Source: Breoghania sp963678585 (lineage in GTDB: Bacteria > Pseudomonadota > Alphaproteobacteria > Rhizobiales > Stappiaceae). From it: a stretch of 64,000 nucleotides of DNA. The DNA lies in contig CAXXGA010000001.1 of NCBI GenBank assembly GCA_963678585.2, forward strand, positions 310,001 to 374,000. The letters are read 5' to 3'. A model generated the notes under the pieces. That model made no database searches and had not been told where the DNA came from. It saw nothing but the letters and a program-made list of their open reading frames with translations. Position 1 is the stretch's first letter. Each line of letters opens with the position of its first letter. A program made the position numbers and the translations under genes. Of the stretch, positions 35,016 through 44,247 are shown one piece after another.

Positions 35016-36734
35016 ATGCTGCACGATGAAGTTTTCCTCAAACGCGCCATATCCGCCGGGCGGGGCAACGAACCCGCCGATCTGGTCATCAAGAACGTCA
35101 GTTTCCTCAATGTCATTGATGGAAGTCTACCCAAGGGTGATATCGCCATTGTCGGCAACCGAATCGTCGGTACCCACGCCGCTTACGAGGGTCTGCGCGA
35201 AATCGACGCGGAAGGCCGTGTGGCTGTACCAGGCTTCATCGACACTCATCTTCACGTGGAATCGTCGCTCGTCACCCCGCATGAATTCGACCGCTGCGTC
35301 CTGCCCCACGGCGTGACCACCGCGATCTGCGATCCGCATGAGATCGCCAATGTTCTGGGGGCCGAGGGCATCCGCTATTTCCTCGCCTGCGCTGAGGAAG
35401 TGGTGATGGACCTGCGCGTCCAGCTTTCCTCCTGCGTGCCTGCGACCGCCTTCGAGACCTCCGGCGCGCGGCTGGAAATCGCCGATCTCTTGCCCTTCGC
35501 CGATCATCCCAAGGTGATCGGGCTGGCCGAATTCATGAATTTTCCGGGCGTTCTAGCCGGTGATCCGGCGGTGCTCGCCAAGCTCGCGGCCTTTCAGGGC
35601 GGCCATATCGACGGCCATGCGCCGCTTCTTTCCGGCATGGATCTGAACGGCTATCTGGCGGCCCGCATCCGCACCGATCACGAGGCGACCAATTCCGCGG
35701 AAGGACGCGAAAAGCTCGCCAAGGGCATGAGCCTGCTCATCCGCGAGGGCTCCGTCTCCAAGGATCTCGACGCGCTGAAAGGCCTCGTCACTGCCGATAC
35801 GTCCTCCTTCATCGCCCTTTGCACCGATGACAGGAACCCGCTCGACATCGCGGAAGAAGGCCACCTCGATCATCTGATTGCGCGGCTGATCGCCGATCTG
35901 AAGGCGCGCAAGGTGCCGATCCACCATGCCTACCGGGTGGCGAGCTGGTCGGCGGCGAGCGCCTTCGGGCTTCGCGACCGCGGGCTGATCGCGCCGGGCT
36001 GGCGGGCCGATATCGTGCTCATCGACGATCTGGAAGCCTGCAAGGTGCATTCCGTGATCGCGGGCGGACGCCCGGTGGAGCCGTCAGCCTTCGAGGCGCG
36101 CAAGCCCGTCGCCCCGGTGGGGCTTGAGAGCATGAAGGCGAAGCCCGTCACGGCAGAAGCCTTCACGATCCCCGCGCGCAACGGCACCATGCCGGTCATC
36201 GGCGTGGAGGCCGGGCTGATCCTCACCGAACATCGCGAGATGCATCTGCCGGTCAGCGACGGCGGCTCTACCATTGATCTGGAGCAGGACGCGATCAAGG
36301 TCGCGGTCGTGGCGCGGCACGGGATCAACGACAATATCGGGCGTGGCTTCGTCACCGGCTTTGGCCTTCAGCGCGGCGCGATCGCCTCCTCCGTCGGCCA
36401 TGACAGCCACAACATCTGCGTCGTGGGCGCAGACGAGGCGGACATGGCGGCGGCCGTCAACCGGCTGATCGAGCTGAAAGGCGGCTTCGTGGTGGTCGAC
36501 GGCGGCGAGGTGAAGGCCGAACTGGCGCTTCCCGTGGCAGGCCTCATGTCGGAAAAACCTTTCGAGCATGTCCACGATGCGCTGATCGTGCTGCGCGAGG
36601 CGGCGCGGGAGATCGGCTGCACGCTGCCGGAGCCCTTCCTGCAGGTCGCCTTCCTGCCGCTGCCGGTCATCCCGCATCTGAAGATCACCGATTACGGCAT
36701 GTTCGACGTGGATAATTTCACGCTGATCGAGTGA
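35016..36734 (+). CDS. ade: Adenine deaminase
   Basis: A protein of 572 aa of the amidohydrolase superfamily; it converts adenine to hypoxanthine and ammonia for purine salvage. The metal-binding motif is VPGFIDTHLHVESSLVTP, followed by HGVTTAICDPHEIANVLG, GHIDGHAPLLSG and ALCTDDRNPLDI. A C-terminal domain has ARHGINDNIGRGFVTGFGL and SVGHDSHNICVVG. Length and order match bacterial Ade enzymes. It stands alone on the plus strand and ends inside a shared hairpin with the convergent Crp-type gene. Confidence 0.93.
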   Translation: MLHDEVFLKRAISAGRGNEPADLVIKNVSFLNVIDGSLPKGDIAIVGNRIVGTHAAYEGLREIDAEGRVAVPGFIDTHLHVESSLVTPHEFDRCVLPHGVTTAICDPHEIANVLGAEGIRYFLACAEEVVMDLRVQLSSCVPATAFETSGARLEIADLLPFADHPKVIGLAEFMNFPGVLAGDPAVLAKLAAFQGGHIDGHAPLLSGMDLNGYLAARIRTDHEATNSAEGREKLAKGMSLLIREGSVSKDLDALKGLVTADTSSFIALCTDDRNPLDIAEEGHLDHLIARLIADLKARKVPIHHAYRVASWSAASAFGLRDRGLIAPGWRADIVLIDDLEACKVHSVIAGGRPVEPSAFEARKPVAPVGLESMKAKPVTAEAFTIPARNGTMPVIGVEAGLILTEHREMHLPVSDGGSTIDLEQDAIKVAVVARHGINDNIGRGFVTGFGLQRGAIASSVGHDSHNICVVGADEADMAAAVNRLIELKGGFVVVDGGEVKAELALPVAGLMSEKPFEHVHDALIVLREAAREIGCTLPEPFLQVAFLPLPVIPHLKITDYGMFDVDNFTLIE

Positions 36735-36755
36735 GCGGAAAGGCCCCGCTCACTC
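36729..36755. terminator. Bidirectional hairpin containing both stop codons
   Basis: A perfect 10 bp stem (GAGTGAGCGG with CCGCTCACTC, 7-base loop) lies between ade and the convergent regulator gene. The ade TGA is in one arm and the regulator's TGA in the other. There is no U tail. Confidence 0.6.
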
Positions 36756-37514
36756 CGCATCCTCGCCCCTGTCCACCATGGCGCGAAGGCCGTCGATATC
36801 GAGAAGCACCAGATCGCGGCCCTCGCGGCGCAGGATGCCTGCGCGCGCCAGATGGCCGAGTTCCCGGGTCACGGCCTCGCGGTGGGTGGAGACGCGCTCC
36901 GCGAAATCGCCATGCGTGGGAAATCCCCGGATACGGTGAGGAGTGGCGGCCGGTTCGCCCGCAAGGCGCAGGACCTCCGCCTGAATGCGGGTCTTGACCG
37001 AGAGGGTGGAGAAGGAAAAGACCCGCGCCGTCAGGTCCCGGATCTGGGCCACCAGATGGCGCGAGACCGCCTCCATCATGGCCGGTTCCTCGCGCATGGC
37101 GCGGCGAAAGGCTTCGGCGGAAAGGCGGGCGACCACGCATGGCCCGGCGGCTTCCACCCGTGCGGAGCGCGGGCCGTGATCGATGGCGGCAAGTTCGCCG
37201 AAGAGGCTTCCGGCCTCGATGGTGCGGAAGGCGACCGCCTTGCCGGTGCGCGAATAGATCATCACCTGCGCGCTGCCGCTGACGAGGAAATAGACGTCGT
37301 CGTTCTCGTCGAGATAGGGAACGATCTCCTCGCCGCCGTGAAAGGCGGCCCAGTGGCAAGCCTCGGAGAGGCGATCCAGCACGTCTTCGGAGAGTTCCCT
37401 GAAGATCCCGATCGCCCTCAGGCTGCGGCCATACGCACCCACCATCGCAAACACACGCCCCCTCGCCTTTCGCCGGGGCAACGGCCAGCCGCCCCGCCAC
37501 ATCAGACCAAACAC
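36750..37514 (-). CDS. Crp/Fnr family transcription regulator
   Basis: A protein of up to 254 aa. The cyclic-nucleotide-binding-like domain includes YFLVSGSAQVMIYSRTGK and GSLFGELAAIDHGPRSARV. The helix-turn-helix is RVSTHREAVTRELGHLARAG. No N-terminal Fe-S cysteines of the FNR type are present, so it is not an oxygen sensor of that type. The PRSARVEA motif resembles the CRP phosphate-binding RSATV loop, which suits a cAMP or similar ligand. The start is uncertain: GTG 37514, ATG 37502 or ATG 37445; the first ~23 residues look unconserved, so 37445 is plausible. Confidence 0.82.
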   Translation of the reverse strand: MFGLMWRGGWPLPRRKARGRVFAMVGAYGRSLRAIGIFRELSEDVLDRLSEACHWAAFHGGEEIVPYLDENDDVYFLVSGSAQVMIYSRTGKAVAFRTIEAGSLFGELAAIDHGPRSARVEAAGPCVVARLSAEAFRRAMREEPAMMEAVSRHLVAQIRDLTARVFSFSTLSVKTRIQAEVLRLAGEPAATPHRIRGFPTHGDFAERVSTHREAVTRELGHLARAGILRREGRDLVLLDIDGLRAMVDRGEDAE

Positions 37515-37608
37515 TCACGTTAGGGCATTTTGGGCCGTAACGAAATCGTCCGCTGGTGGAATTGACTGTACGGGCGAAAAGCTTCCCGCCCGCACAAGGG
37601 GTTGCAGC

Positions 37609-38922
37609 TCATTCCGCCGCGGCCGGAGCCGCGTGGGCGGGGGCGTCGCCCAGCGGTTCCCGGGCGCCTGAATGCCGGGGATAGGGAGCATGCCGGGGAT
37701 GCGGGGTATGCTTGTGGTGCTTTCTCGCCCAGGGCGCCTGCTTGAACCAGCCCACCACATAGGCCGTCGCGATGAGAATCGCGAAACCCGCTGCAAGCGA
37801 CAGGGCCTGACCGAGCCAGGTATCGGCAAGGCCGAGATGATCGCGGACGATGGCGATGGACTGGCAGGCGACGAGGCTCGTCAGGAAGACCGCCAGCGAC
37901 TGCTGGCCGACCTTCTGCACCACCTGCACGAAAGCCCCCCATGCGCCGGACCCGGCGAGCCTTGCGCCCGCCTCGCCCGCTGCAATCCACGCCAGATAGG
38001 CGAGCGCAAGGAAGTGGACGTAGCGCAGGATGCCGAAATGGGTCTTGTTGGTGAGCGGGCTGATGGCGATGGCCATGTCGTTGAGTTCCGGCACCGCCTG
38101 AAGGATGCGGAAATAGGCGAAGGGCACCGTCGCCACCACGATGACCGCCGCGACGATCATGGCGCGTTTCGTGACCGCGGGCGGCGCGATCCAGCCGCGC
38201 ATGAAGGCAAAGCCGGTAAAGAAACAGAGCTGCCAGGCGAAGGGGTTGAAGAACCACGCACGATCCGTCCACGGCTCGGCGGGAAGCTCCAGCATGTGAA
38301 GGTTCGCCGCAAACCAGGTCGCAGCCACCGCGGCCATGGCGAGGCCCGGCCCGCCGATGCGCCTGAGGCCCATCACCACCGGGATCATCGCGAGGATCGC
38401 GATATACATGGGCAGGATGTCGAAATAGTTCGGCACATAGGTCAGCGTCAGCAGGCCCGGCAGGTTCATGGCCGGGTTTTCAAAGAAATGCTGGAGGTTG
38501 AGCTGTGCGGTGTAGTCGATGGCGAACCAGCCGCTCGCATCGGCTGTGGCCAGCAGCGCGGCGATGGCCAGAAACAGCCCGATATGCGCCCAGTAGACCT
38601 GCCACATCCGGTAGAGGATGCGCGCGGCCCCCATGCGCCAGCCGATATCCTCGAAGATGCGCCCGAAGGCGATTGCCGACGCCATGCCGGAGCAGAAGAC
38701 GAAGATTTCGGTGGCATCGGAAAAGCCGAAGCGGGCGGGGATCCACAAGGTCGCCCAGGCACCGGGCAGATGCGCGATGAAGATGATGAACATGCCGATG
38801 CCGCGGAAGAAATCGAGCCGCGGATCGCGGCGTTTCTTCGCCGGAGCGCCCACGGAGACTTGCGCATGCGTGCCGGAGGCAAGGTCCGGCACATGACCGG
38901 CGGAAGGCTGAGGCTTGTTCAT
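37609..38922 (-). CDS. opgC: OpgC-like succinyltransferase/acyltransferase for periplasmic glucans
   Basis: A protein of 437 aa with about ten membrane helices. It begins with the OpgC signature region DPRLDFFRGIGMFIIFIAHLPG and continues with FGFSDATEIFVFCSGMASAIAFG, both typical of the alphaproteobacterial OpgC family that adds succinyl groups to cyclic or linear periplasmic glucans. A His/Pro/Ala-rich cytoplasmic tail follows the last helix. ATG 38922 is chosen; the frame to 39036 lacks homologous content. It would modify the product of OpgH, encoded about 20 kb away. Confidence 0.85.
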   Translation of the reverse strand: MNKPQPSAGHVPDLASGTHAQVSVGAPAKKRRDPRLDFFRGIGMFIIFIAHLPGAWATLWIPARFGFSDATEIFVFCSGMASAIAFGRIFEDIGWRMGAARILYRMWQVYWAHIGLFLAIAALLATADASGWFAIDYTAQLNLQHFFENPAMNLPGLLTLTYVPNYFDILPMYIAILAMIPVVMGLRRIGGPGLAMAAVAATWFAANLHMLELPAEPWTDRAWFFNPFAWQLCFFTGFAFMRGWIAPPAVTKRAMIVAAVIVVATVPFAYFRILQAVPELNDMAIAISPLTNKTHFGILRYVHFLALAYLAWIAAGEAGARLAGSGAWGAFVQVVQKVGQQSLAVFLTSLVACQSIAIVRDHLGLADTWLGQALSLAAGFAILIATAYVVGWFKQAPWARKHHKHTPHPRHAPYPRHSGAREPLGDAPAHAAPAAAE

Positions 38923-39138
38923 CTTGAGAAGCGAAACCTTGTGTAGTCGGGTTGACGTGTCAGTGGGATCTGCGCCGAAAGCGCTTCCTGCGCATGTCAG
39001 TGCCCCTTGCGCGTGACGCGCGTCGGCGGGGCGCATTCTCCTGCCCTATCGGCATTGCCGCGTCAAAAGGCGTTTTCGTGATCCTTGCGGCTTTCTCGTG
39101 GCGCGACCGGCGGTCTCACGACGAGACCGTCCGAACTC

Positions 39139-40527
39139 TCACAGCGCGCGCGCCACGGGCAAACTTTCCGCAAGGGAACTCGGCCCATCATTGAGGGCTC
39201 CGGCCAGCATGGCAAGCCTTCGCGATGCGAAACCGTCGCGCCCGCCGCGCCGTTCCAGCCGTTCGTCGAGCAGGGTGCGTGCGTCTTCCAGAAGACCCGC
39301 CCGCATGGCCGCCTCGATCATGATCTGTTCGAACACATCGCGCTGGGCATGGCTTCCGCCCACGCTTTGCAGGTTGGGCCGTGCGGCGGCGAGCCCGCGA
39401 AAGGCGGCGCCGTAATTGCCGTGCTGATAGGCGTGGAGCGCCTCCGCGCTCTGCAGCCCGGCGCTGGCCGTCACGGTATCCATGTCGCTTTCACCGCGCG
39501 CGCCGCGCTGCTTGAGCTGGCGCAGCAGCTTTTCCACCGCCTCGTCGCGCCGGTCGCCCACCAGCGAAAGCATGTAATGGAGATCGGCGAAAACCAGACA
39601 GTCATCCTCCGTGCGCCCGGCGGAAAGCTCCGCCAGTTCGTGCCAGCGCTCGCCCACATCCACGCCCTCGATCTCAAGACGCGCCAGAAGCGAGGCCCCG
39701 TTGGAGATGTCGCGGTAATCGTCGGTGTGCTCGTGGCGCACGCGGCTGTCATAGAGCGCCAGAACCTCGTCGATCTCGCCGCGGTCCAGATGCATCAGCG
39801 CCAGATGCCACCACATGTGATAGCGGAAATTGTTGCAGTGAGCCCAGCCCTGCGGGCGACCCGTGAGCCAGGCGATGCCGCGTTCTCGCTCGCCGCGCAT
39901 CTCGTGCACATGGGCAACCGCATGAATGCCCCAGGCATCGTCCGGCGAATGGGCGACCGCGCGCCGCCCCGCCGCTTCCGCCGCCGCCAGATCGCCGGTT
40001 TCCTCCAGCGCGAAGGCATGGCAGCCCAGCACGTAGCCGTGGGCGGGATGGTCCTCGCCGTAATGGGGCAATACGCGCTCGATGGAGGCGCGCATGCCCT
40101 TCGCATCGCCCATCATGAAGCGGATGGCGTGAACCAGCTTCAGAGCCAGCGCATCGGCGGGAAAGCGGGTCAGAACCTCTTCCAGAGAGGCGGCGGCGGC
40201 GAGCGGGCGGCCCTGCAACCAAAGGCCGAGGCTGTCAAGATAAAGTGTTTCACGCGGGCCCGCCCCGTTGCGTTGACGCTGGGAGAGCGCCGTGCGATGC
40301 GCTTCGCGGGCCGTTTCCACAAGCTCGCGCCGTCCCAGCAGCAGGCAGAAGAGCCCGCGGGCGACGGTGGCGAGCAGGAAATCCGGCTCGCGGGATATGG
40401 CTTGCTGAAGATGATCGGCGGCATCTGCGGAATGGGTCAGGAAACCGAGGACGGTCCTGTTCCACGCAAGGCTTGCAGCACGATCACTTACCGCAAGGTC
40501 ATAGCCGAACAAATCAGGTTGTGGCAT
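39139..40527 (-). CDS. TPR protein, putative housekeeping/accessory factor
   Basis: A protein of 462 aa built of helical tetratricopeptide-like repeats, with FALEETGDLAAAEAAGRRAVAH and AHVHEMRGERERGIAWL among them. The family is annotated as tetratricopeptide repeat protein, sometimes with the 38-kDa-like name; no enzymatic motif is visible. There is no signal peptide, so it is cytosolic. ATG 40527 (MPQPDLFGYD) is preferred over 40593. It is divergent from the TsuA-like gene, 193 bases apart; no clear operator is seen there. Confidence 0.72.
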   Translation of the reverse strand: MPQPDLFGYDLAVSDRAASLAWNRTVLGFLTHSADAADHLQQAISREPDFLLATVARGLFCLLLGRRELVETAREAHRTALSQRQRNGAGPRETLYLDSLGLWLQGRPLAAAASLEEVLTRFPADALALKLVHAIRFMMGDAKGMRASIERVLPHYGEDHPAHGYVLGCHAFALEETGDLAAAEAAGRRAVAHSPDDAWGIHAVAHVHEMRGERERGIAWLTGRPQGWAHCNNFRYHMWWHLALMHLDRGEIDEVLALYDSRVRHEHTDDYRDISNGASLLARLEIEGVDVGERWHELAELSAGRTEDDCLVFADLHYMLSLVGDRRDEAVEKLLRQLKQRGARGESDMDTVTASAGLQSAEALHAYQHGNYGAAFRGLAAARPNLQSVGGSHAQRDVFEQIMIEAAMRAGLLEDARTLLDERLERRGGRDGFASRRLAMLAGALNDGPSSLAESLPVARAL

Positions 40528-40720
40528 GCTATTCGGATCCCTCAAAGGATGTGCGTTGCAGGCCGTGGCCAGTTGTGTTTCGCAACGCTTCATCGCATGG
40601 GCCTGACGGTTTTCACCGGCGGTCGCCGCCGGGGTTCAGGCAGGTAAATGGCGGGCTGAAAGCCCTCGACATGCATGTGACAGGGCGTGCAACCGGATTA
40701 GCGAAAGCCTCGTGAGATCA

Positions 40721-41920
40721 ATGATTACAAGCAACACACAAGTCCGTGTGCTGGCCGTGTCCAGCGCCGCAATGACCATCGTGACGATCGCCGGCTGGAT
40801 GGCGGGCGGCTGGCGCGTGGGCACGGGCGCGCTCATCGGCATCCTCGCCGGATTTGCGCTCTACCACGCGAGCTTCGGCTTCACCGCCGCCTGGCGGCGC
40901 TTCCTGCGCGAAAGGCGCGGCGCGGGCCTCAGGGCCCAGTTCCTGCTCATCGTGGTGACCATCGCTTTTGCCTTTCCGCTCATGCAGTTCGGGCGCGATT
41001 TCGGCCTGCCGGTCGGCGGCTTCGTCTTTCCCTTCGGCATCACGGTTGCCATCGGAGCCTTCATGTTCGGCGTGGGAATGCAGCTCGGCAACGGCTGCGG
41101 ATCGGGCACACTGTTCACGCTTGGCGGCGGATCGAGCCGGATGATCTTCACGCTCGCCGCCTTCATTGCCGGGTCTTTGGCCGCAACCGCGCATCTTCCG
41201 TTCTGGAATTCGCTGCCTCAGGAGAAAGGTTTTTCACTTCCTGCGCATTTCGGTGTGATCGGGGGCTTCATTCTGACCGCGGGGGCGCTCGGCCTGATCG
41301 CAGCTTTCAGCATCTGGCTTGAAAAGCGCACGCACGGCGCGCTGGAAGCCCCGCGCAAGACCGGCTCGTTTCTGGCCGGTCCCTGGTCGATGGTTCTGGG
41401 CGCGCTGATGATCGCGGTGGTTTCGGTGGCAACCCTCCTCGTACTGGGCCGTCCGTGGGGCATCACGTCGGGCTTCGCACTTTGGGGCGCGAAGATCGCT
41501 CATGCGCTCGGCATCGATGTGCTGTCGTGGGATTACTGGAAGTGGCAAAGGGCTGCGGTGGCGGAACGTTCCGTCTTTGCCGACGCCACCTCGGTGATGA
41601 ATTTCGGCATCATGGCGGGCGCAATGGCGGCGGCGGCCCTTGCAGGCAAATTCGCGCCCAAGCGCACCATCACCGCACGCGAGGCGGCGACCGCGATAGC
41701 GGGCGGGCTTTTGATGGGCTACGGCGCGCGCCTCGCCTTCGGCTGCAACATCGGCGCGTATCTCGGCGGCATCATCTCCGGGTCTGTGCATGGCTGGGTG
41801 TGGTTCGCCTTTGCGCTGGCCGGTTCCTTCGCCGCCCTGCCGCTGCGAAGGCTTGCCGGAATGGACCCGGCAAAGCCGCCACAGGTTGCCGCACCTGTCA
41901 TTTCTACCATACAGAAATAG
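40721..41920 (+). CDS. YeeE/YedE family transporter, thiosulfate-uptake (TsuA) type
   Basis: A protein of 399 aa with nine to ten membrane helices and two copies of the DUF395 sulfur-transport module. The first conserved cysteine lies in GMQLGNGCGSGTLFTLGGGS (about Cys126) and the second in ARLAFGCNIGAYLGGIISG. In TsuA such cysteines relay thiosulfate across the membrane. The companion TsuB (TusA-like) is not adjacent, so the sulfur species carried is not proven. ATG 40721 is used; GTG 40712 is an alternative. A hairpin follows the gene. Confidence 0.85.
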   Translation: MITSNTQVRVLAVSSAAMTIVTIAGWMAGGWRVGTGALIGILAGFALYHASFGFTAAWRRFLRERRGAGLRAQFLLIVVTIAFAFPLMQFGRDFGLPVGGFVFPFGITVAIGAFMFGVGMQLGNGCGSGTLFTLGGGSSRMIFTLAAFIAGSLAATAHLPFWNSLPQEKGFSLPAHFGVIGGFILTAGALGLIAAFSIWLEKRTHGALEAPRKTGSFLAGPWSMVLGALMIAVVSVATLLVLGRPWGITSGFALWGAKIAHALGIDVLSWDYWKWQRAAVAERSVFADATSVMNFGIMAGAMAAAALAGKFAPKRTITAREAATAIAGGLLMGYGARLAFGCNIGAYLGGIISGSVHGWVWFAFALAGSFAALPLRRLAGMDPAKPPQVAAPVISTIQK

Positions 41921-41954
41921 CGGGTTTTTCGAGCAATCTCCGGTATATAGAGGA

Positions 41955-41988
41955 TCTGTCCGTCCCTTTTCCGTTCTGGACGGACAGA
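41955..41988 (+). terminator. Hairpin between the TsuA-like and DUF302 genes
   Basis: A perfect 11 bp stem (TCTGTCCGTCC with its complement) and a 12-base loop are followed by CTCTATTTCTCC. It lies 35 bases after the transporter stop and 23 before the DUF302 start, so it probably ends the first transcript but could also sit in the second gene's leader. Confidence 0.65.
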
Positions 41989-42010
41989 CTCTATTTCTCC
42001 GGAGACCCCC

Positions 42011-42547
42011 ATGCGGATCCTGCGCTTTCCCGTCCTCGCCATCGTCCTGATGCTGACGGTGGCCGGCTCACTCGCGGCCTCGGCCGCCCCGGTCTGGCCC
42101 AATCGCCATGGCTGGATCATCCAGCCGACGCCCTACAGCTTCGATGAGCTTACCGCGCGCCTGAAACGCGCAATCGTCGATGAGGAGATGAACCTCGTCA
42201 CTCAGGCCAGCGCGTCGGACGGGGCAAGGATGCAGGGTATCGAGATTCCGGGAAACCGGGTCTTCGGCGTCTTCCGCAATGATTTCGCGCGCCGCATGCT
42301 GCACGCCTCGCTCGCCGCAGGCATCGAGGCTCCGATCCGCTTCTATGTCACGGAAAATCCGAACGGTACGGCGACACTCGCCTACAAGACGCCGCACATG
42401 CTCTTCAAGCCGTATTTCGAAGATGGCGGCGACGAATTGCGCGAGCTGGCGGAAGAACTGAACGAGATCTTCAAGACAATCACGATCCGCGCCATCCGCC
42501 CCGAAGGCCCCGACGGGCAATCCGAGGCCTCCCCGTCCGCGAACTGA
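42011..42547 (+). CDS. Exported DUF302 family protein
   Basis: A protein of 178 aa with a clear signal peptide (about residues 1-25, ending ASAAP). The mature part follows the DUF302 pattern: a YSFDELTARLKRAI start, then IPGNRVFGVFRNDFARRML and PIRFYVTENPNGTATLAYKTP. The function is not established; periplasmic location is likely. A GGAG site precedes the ATG. It is convergent with the TPP enzyme gene. Confidence 0.8.
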   Translation: MRILRFPVLAIVLMLTVAGSLAASAAPVWPNRHGWIIQPTPYSFDELTARLKRAIVDEEMNLVTQASASDGARMQGIEIPGNRVFGVFRNDFARRMLHASLAAGIEAPIRFYVTENPNGTATLAYKTPHMLFKPYFEDGGDELRELAEELNEIFKTITIRAIRPEGPDGQSEASPSAN

Positions 42548-42563
42548 TCCGCGAATCCGACGC

Positions 42564-42584
42564 GCCGGGAAGCCCTCTCCCGGC
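42564..42584. terminator. Hairpin between convergent DUF302 and TPP-enzyme genes
   Basis: A 7 bp stem (GCCGGGA with TCCCGGC) and a 7-base loop lie in the 56-base gap between the two stop codons. Symmetric placement suggests bidirectional use; there is no strong U tail. Confidence 0.5.
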
Positions 42585-42603
42585 CCGCAGGCGGTTCACC
42601 GCA

Positions 42604-44232
42604 TTACAGCTTGCCGTCATAGGCGCGCCTGCCGATCCGGCAGGCGAGGATGGTGAAGCTCTCGCGCGCAAGGGCGGCTTTCGCCTCGCGGCGCAGCGTG
42701 GCCTCGTCGTCCACCCAGACGCCCGCCCCGCCAAGCGCCGCGGCGACAGCCGGAAAATCCGTCTCGCCGAAATCGACGCCCGCATTGGGGCGCTGGGAAT
42801 TTCGCTGCTTCAGTTCGATCAGCGCCAATGAGGCATCGACCAGCACGACCACGATGACGGGAAGCTTCAGGTCGCGCAGCGTCGCCAGTTCGCCAAGCCC
42901 CATTTCCAGCCCCGCATCGCCGACGAAGACGACGACCGGCGTGTCTTGCCTTGCGCGCTTGTGGCCCGCGCCCAGAGGCAGGGCGCAGCCCATGGTGCAA
43001 AGACCGGAGGACTGCAAAAGCGTGCGCGGCGTCGGGCAGCGCCAGATCTGCGACAGGAGAATGCGATGCGCGCCGCTGTCTGCGGTCGCCACCGTTTCGC
43101 GCGGCATGACATTGCGCAGCGTATGAAAGACGGTTGCCGGGCCCCAGCCATCGGGTTCCGGCGCAAAGGCCTGGGCAAGCGCCTCGCGCGCCGCGACCGG
43201 TTCGCCGCCGGGCCATGTGGCGCGCGGCTCGATGCCCTGGCCAAGCGCCGCCAATGTGGGGGCGAGCCCGCCGAGCAGCGTCGTGGCCGCCCGGTGCATG
43301 CCGTGGGTTCGCGTAACGGGCGTGATCTCGACGGCCTTTTCGCCCGCCCATCGGTCGCGCCAGCCAACGCGCATCTCGATGGGGTCATAGCCTGCCAGAA
43401 GCACCAGATCGGCGGCCTCGATCAGCGGCATCAGGATGCCATCGGCACGCGGCGACAACCCCGCCCCGCCGAGGCAGAGCGGATCGTCCTCATCGACGAT
43501 CCCCTTGGCCTTGTAGGTGGTGATGAGCGGCACGGAAAAGCGGCGGCAGAAGGCTTCCACCTCGTATGCTGCGCCCTCGTTCAGCGCATCGACGCCTGCG
43601 ACCATCACGGGGCGTGTCGCGGAGGAGAGAAGCGTGCGGGCCTCTTCCAGCGCGCGGCCACCGGCGGCGGTCCCGGTCAGGGTCGGGAGCGGTGAGGAAG
43701 CCGCAGGGCCTTCCGCGGTTTCTCCTTCCGCGACCGAAATCGGCACATCGATATGGACGGGGCCGGGCTGGCCGTCCGTCGCCAGCGTCAGCGCCTTTTC
43801 CATCATCTGCGCAATCGCGCCCTTTTCTGCGCGCAAGGATGCCTTGACGATGGGGCGAAGCACCGCCTGATGATCGAAGACCTGATGGGTGTAGCGGGCA
43901 GCCTCCGCGCCATCGACGCAGCCGGTCAGGAAGATCAGCGGCACGCGGTCCTGCATGGCGTTGGCGACGACATTCACCGCATTGGCCATGCCCGGCCCGA
44001 GCGTCGCCACCAGAATGCCCGGTACCCCCGAAGCCCCGTTTTCGCGGGCACTCGCGTGCCATTCGCCCTCGGCCATGAAACCGGCGGCGTTCTCGTGCTT
44101 GGCGAGGACGAAGGAGATCCCCGCCCCCTCAAGCGCCTCCACCAGCGCCAGAACCTCGCCGCCGGGAATGCCATAGGCCGTGCGGCAGCCTGCGCCCTTC
44201 AGCGCCGTGGCGATGATGTCTGCTCCGTTCAT
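42604..44232 (-). CDS. Thiamine-pyrophosphate enzyme, acetolactate synthase-like
   Basis: A protein of 542 aa. N-terminal PYR domain: YGIPGGEVLALVEAL, VLAKHENAAGFMAEG (catalytic Glu region) and ATLGPGMANAVNVVANA. Middle domain: ATRPVMVAGVDALNEGA. C-terminal PP domain: VVFVGDAGLEMGLGELATLR, the GDG-type TPP motif with GDA, then VVLVDASLALIELKQ where the usual NN is altered. The reaction is unknown; it belongs to the broad acetolactate synthase/benzoylformate decarboxylase group. It is followed downstream by DUF302 (convergent) and preceded by an esterase gene 15 bases away on the same strand, possibly cotranscribed. Confidence 0.8.
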   Translation of the reverse strand: MNGADIIATALKGAGCRTAYGIPGGEVLALVEALEGAGISFVLAKHENAAGFMAEGEWHASARENGASGVPGILVATLGPGMANAVNVVANAMQDRVPLIFLTGCVDGAEAARYTHQVFDHQAVLRPIVKASLRAEKGAIAQMMEKALTLATDGQPGPVHIDVPISVAEGETAEGPAASSPLPTLTGTAAGGRALEEARTLLSSATRPVMVAGVDALNEGAAYEVEAFCRRFSVPLITTYKAKGIVDEDDPLCLGGAGLSPRADGILMPLIEAADLVLLAGYDPIEMRVGWRDRWAGEKAVEITPVTRTHGMHRAATTLLGGLAPTLAALGQGIEPRATWPGGEPVAAREALAQAFAPEPDGWGPATVFHTLRNVMPRETVATADSGAHRILLSQIWRCPTPRTLLQSSGLCTMGCALPLGAGHKRARQDTPVVVFVGDAGLEMGLGELATLRDLKLPVIVVVLVDASLALIELKQRNSQRPNAGVDFGETDFPAVAAALGGAGVWVDDEATLRREAKAALARESFTILACRIGRRAYDGKL

Positions 44233-44247
44233 GGATAATTCCTGTCC

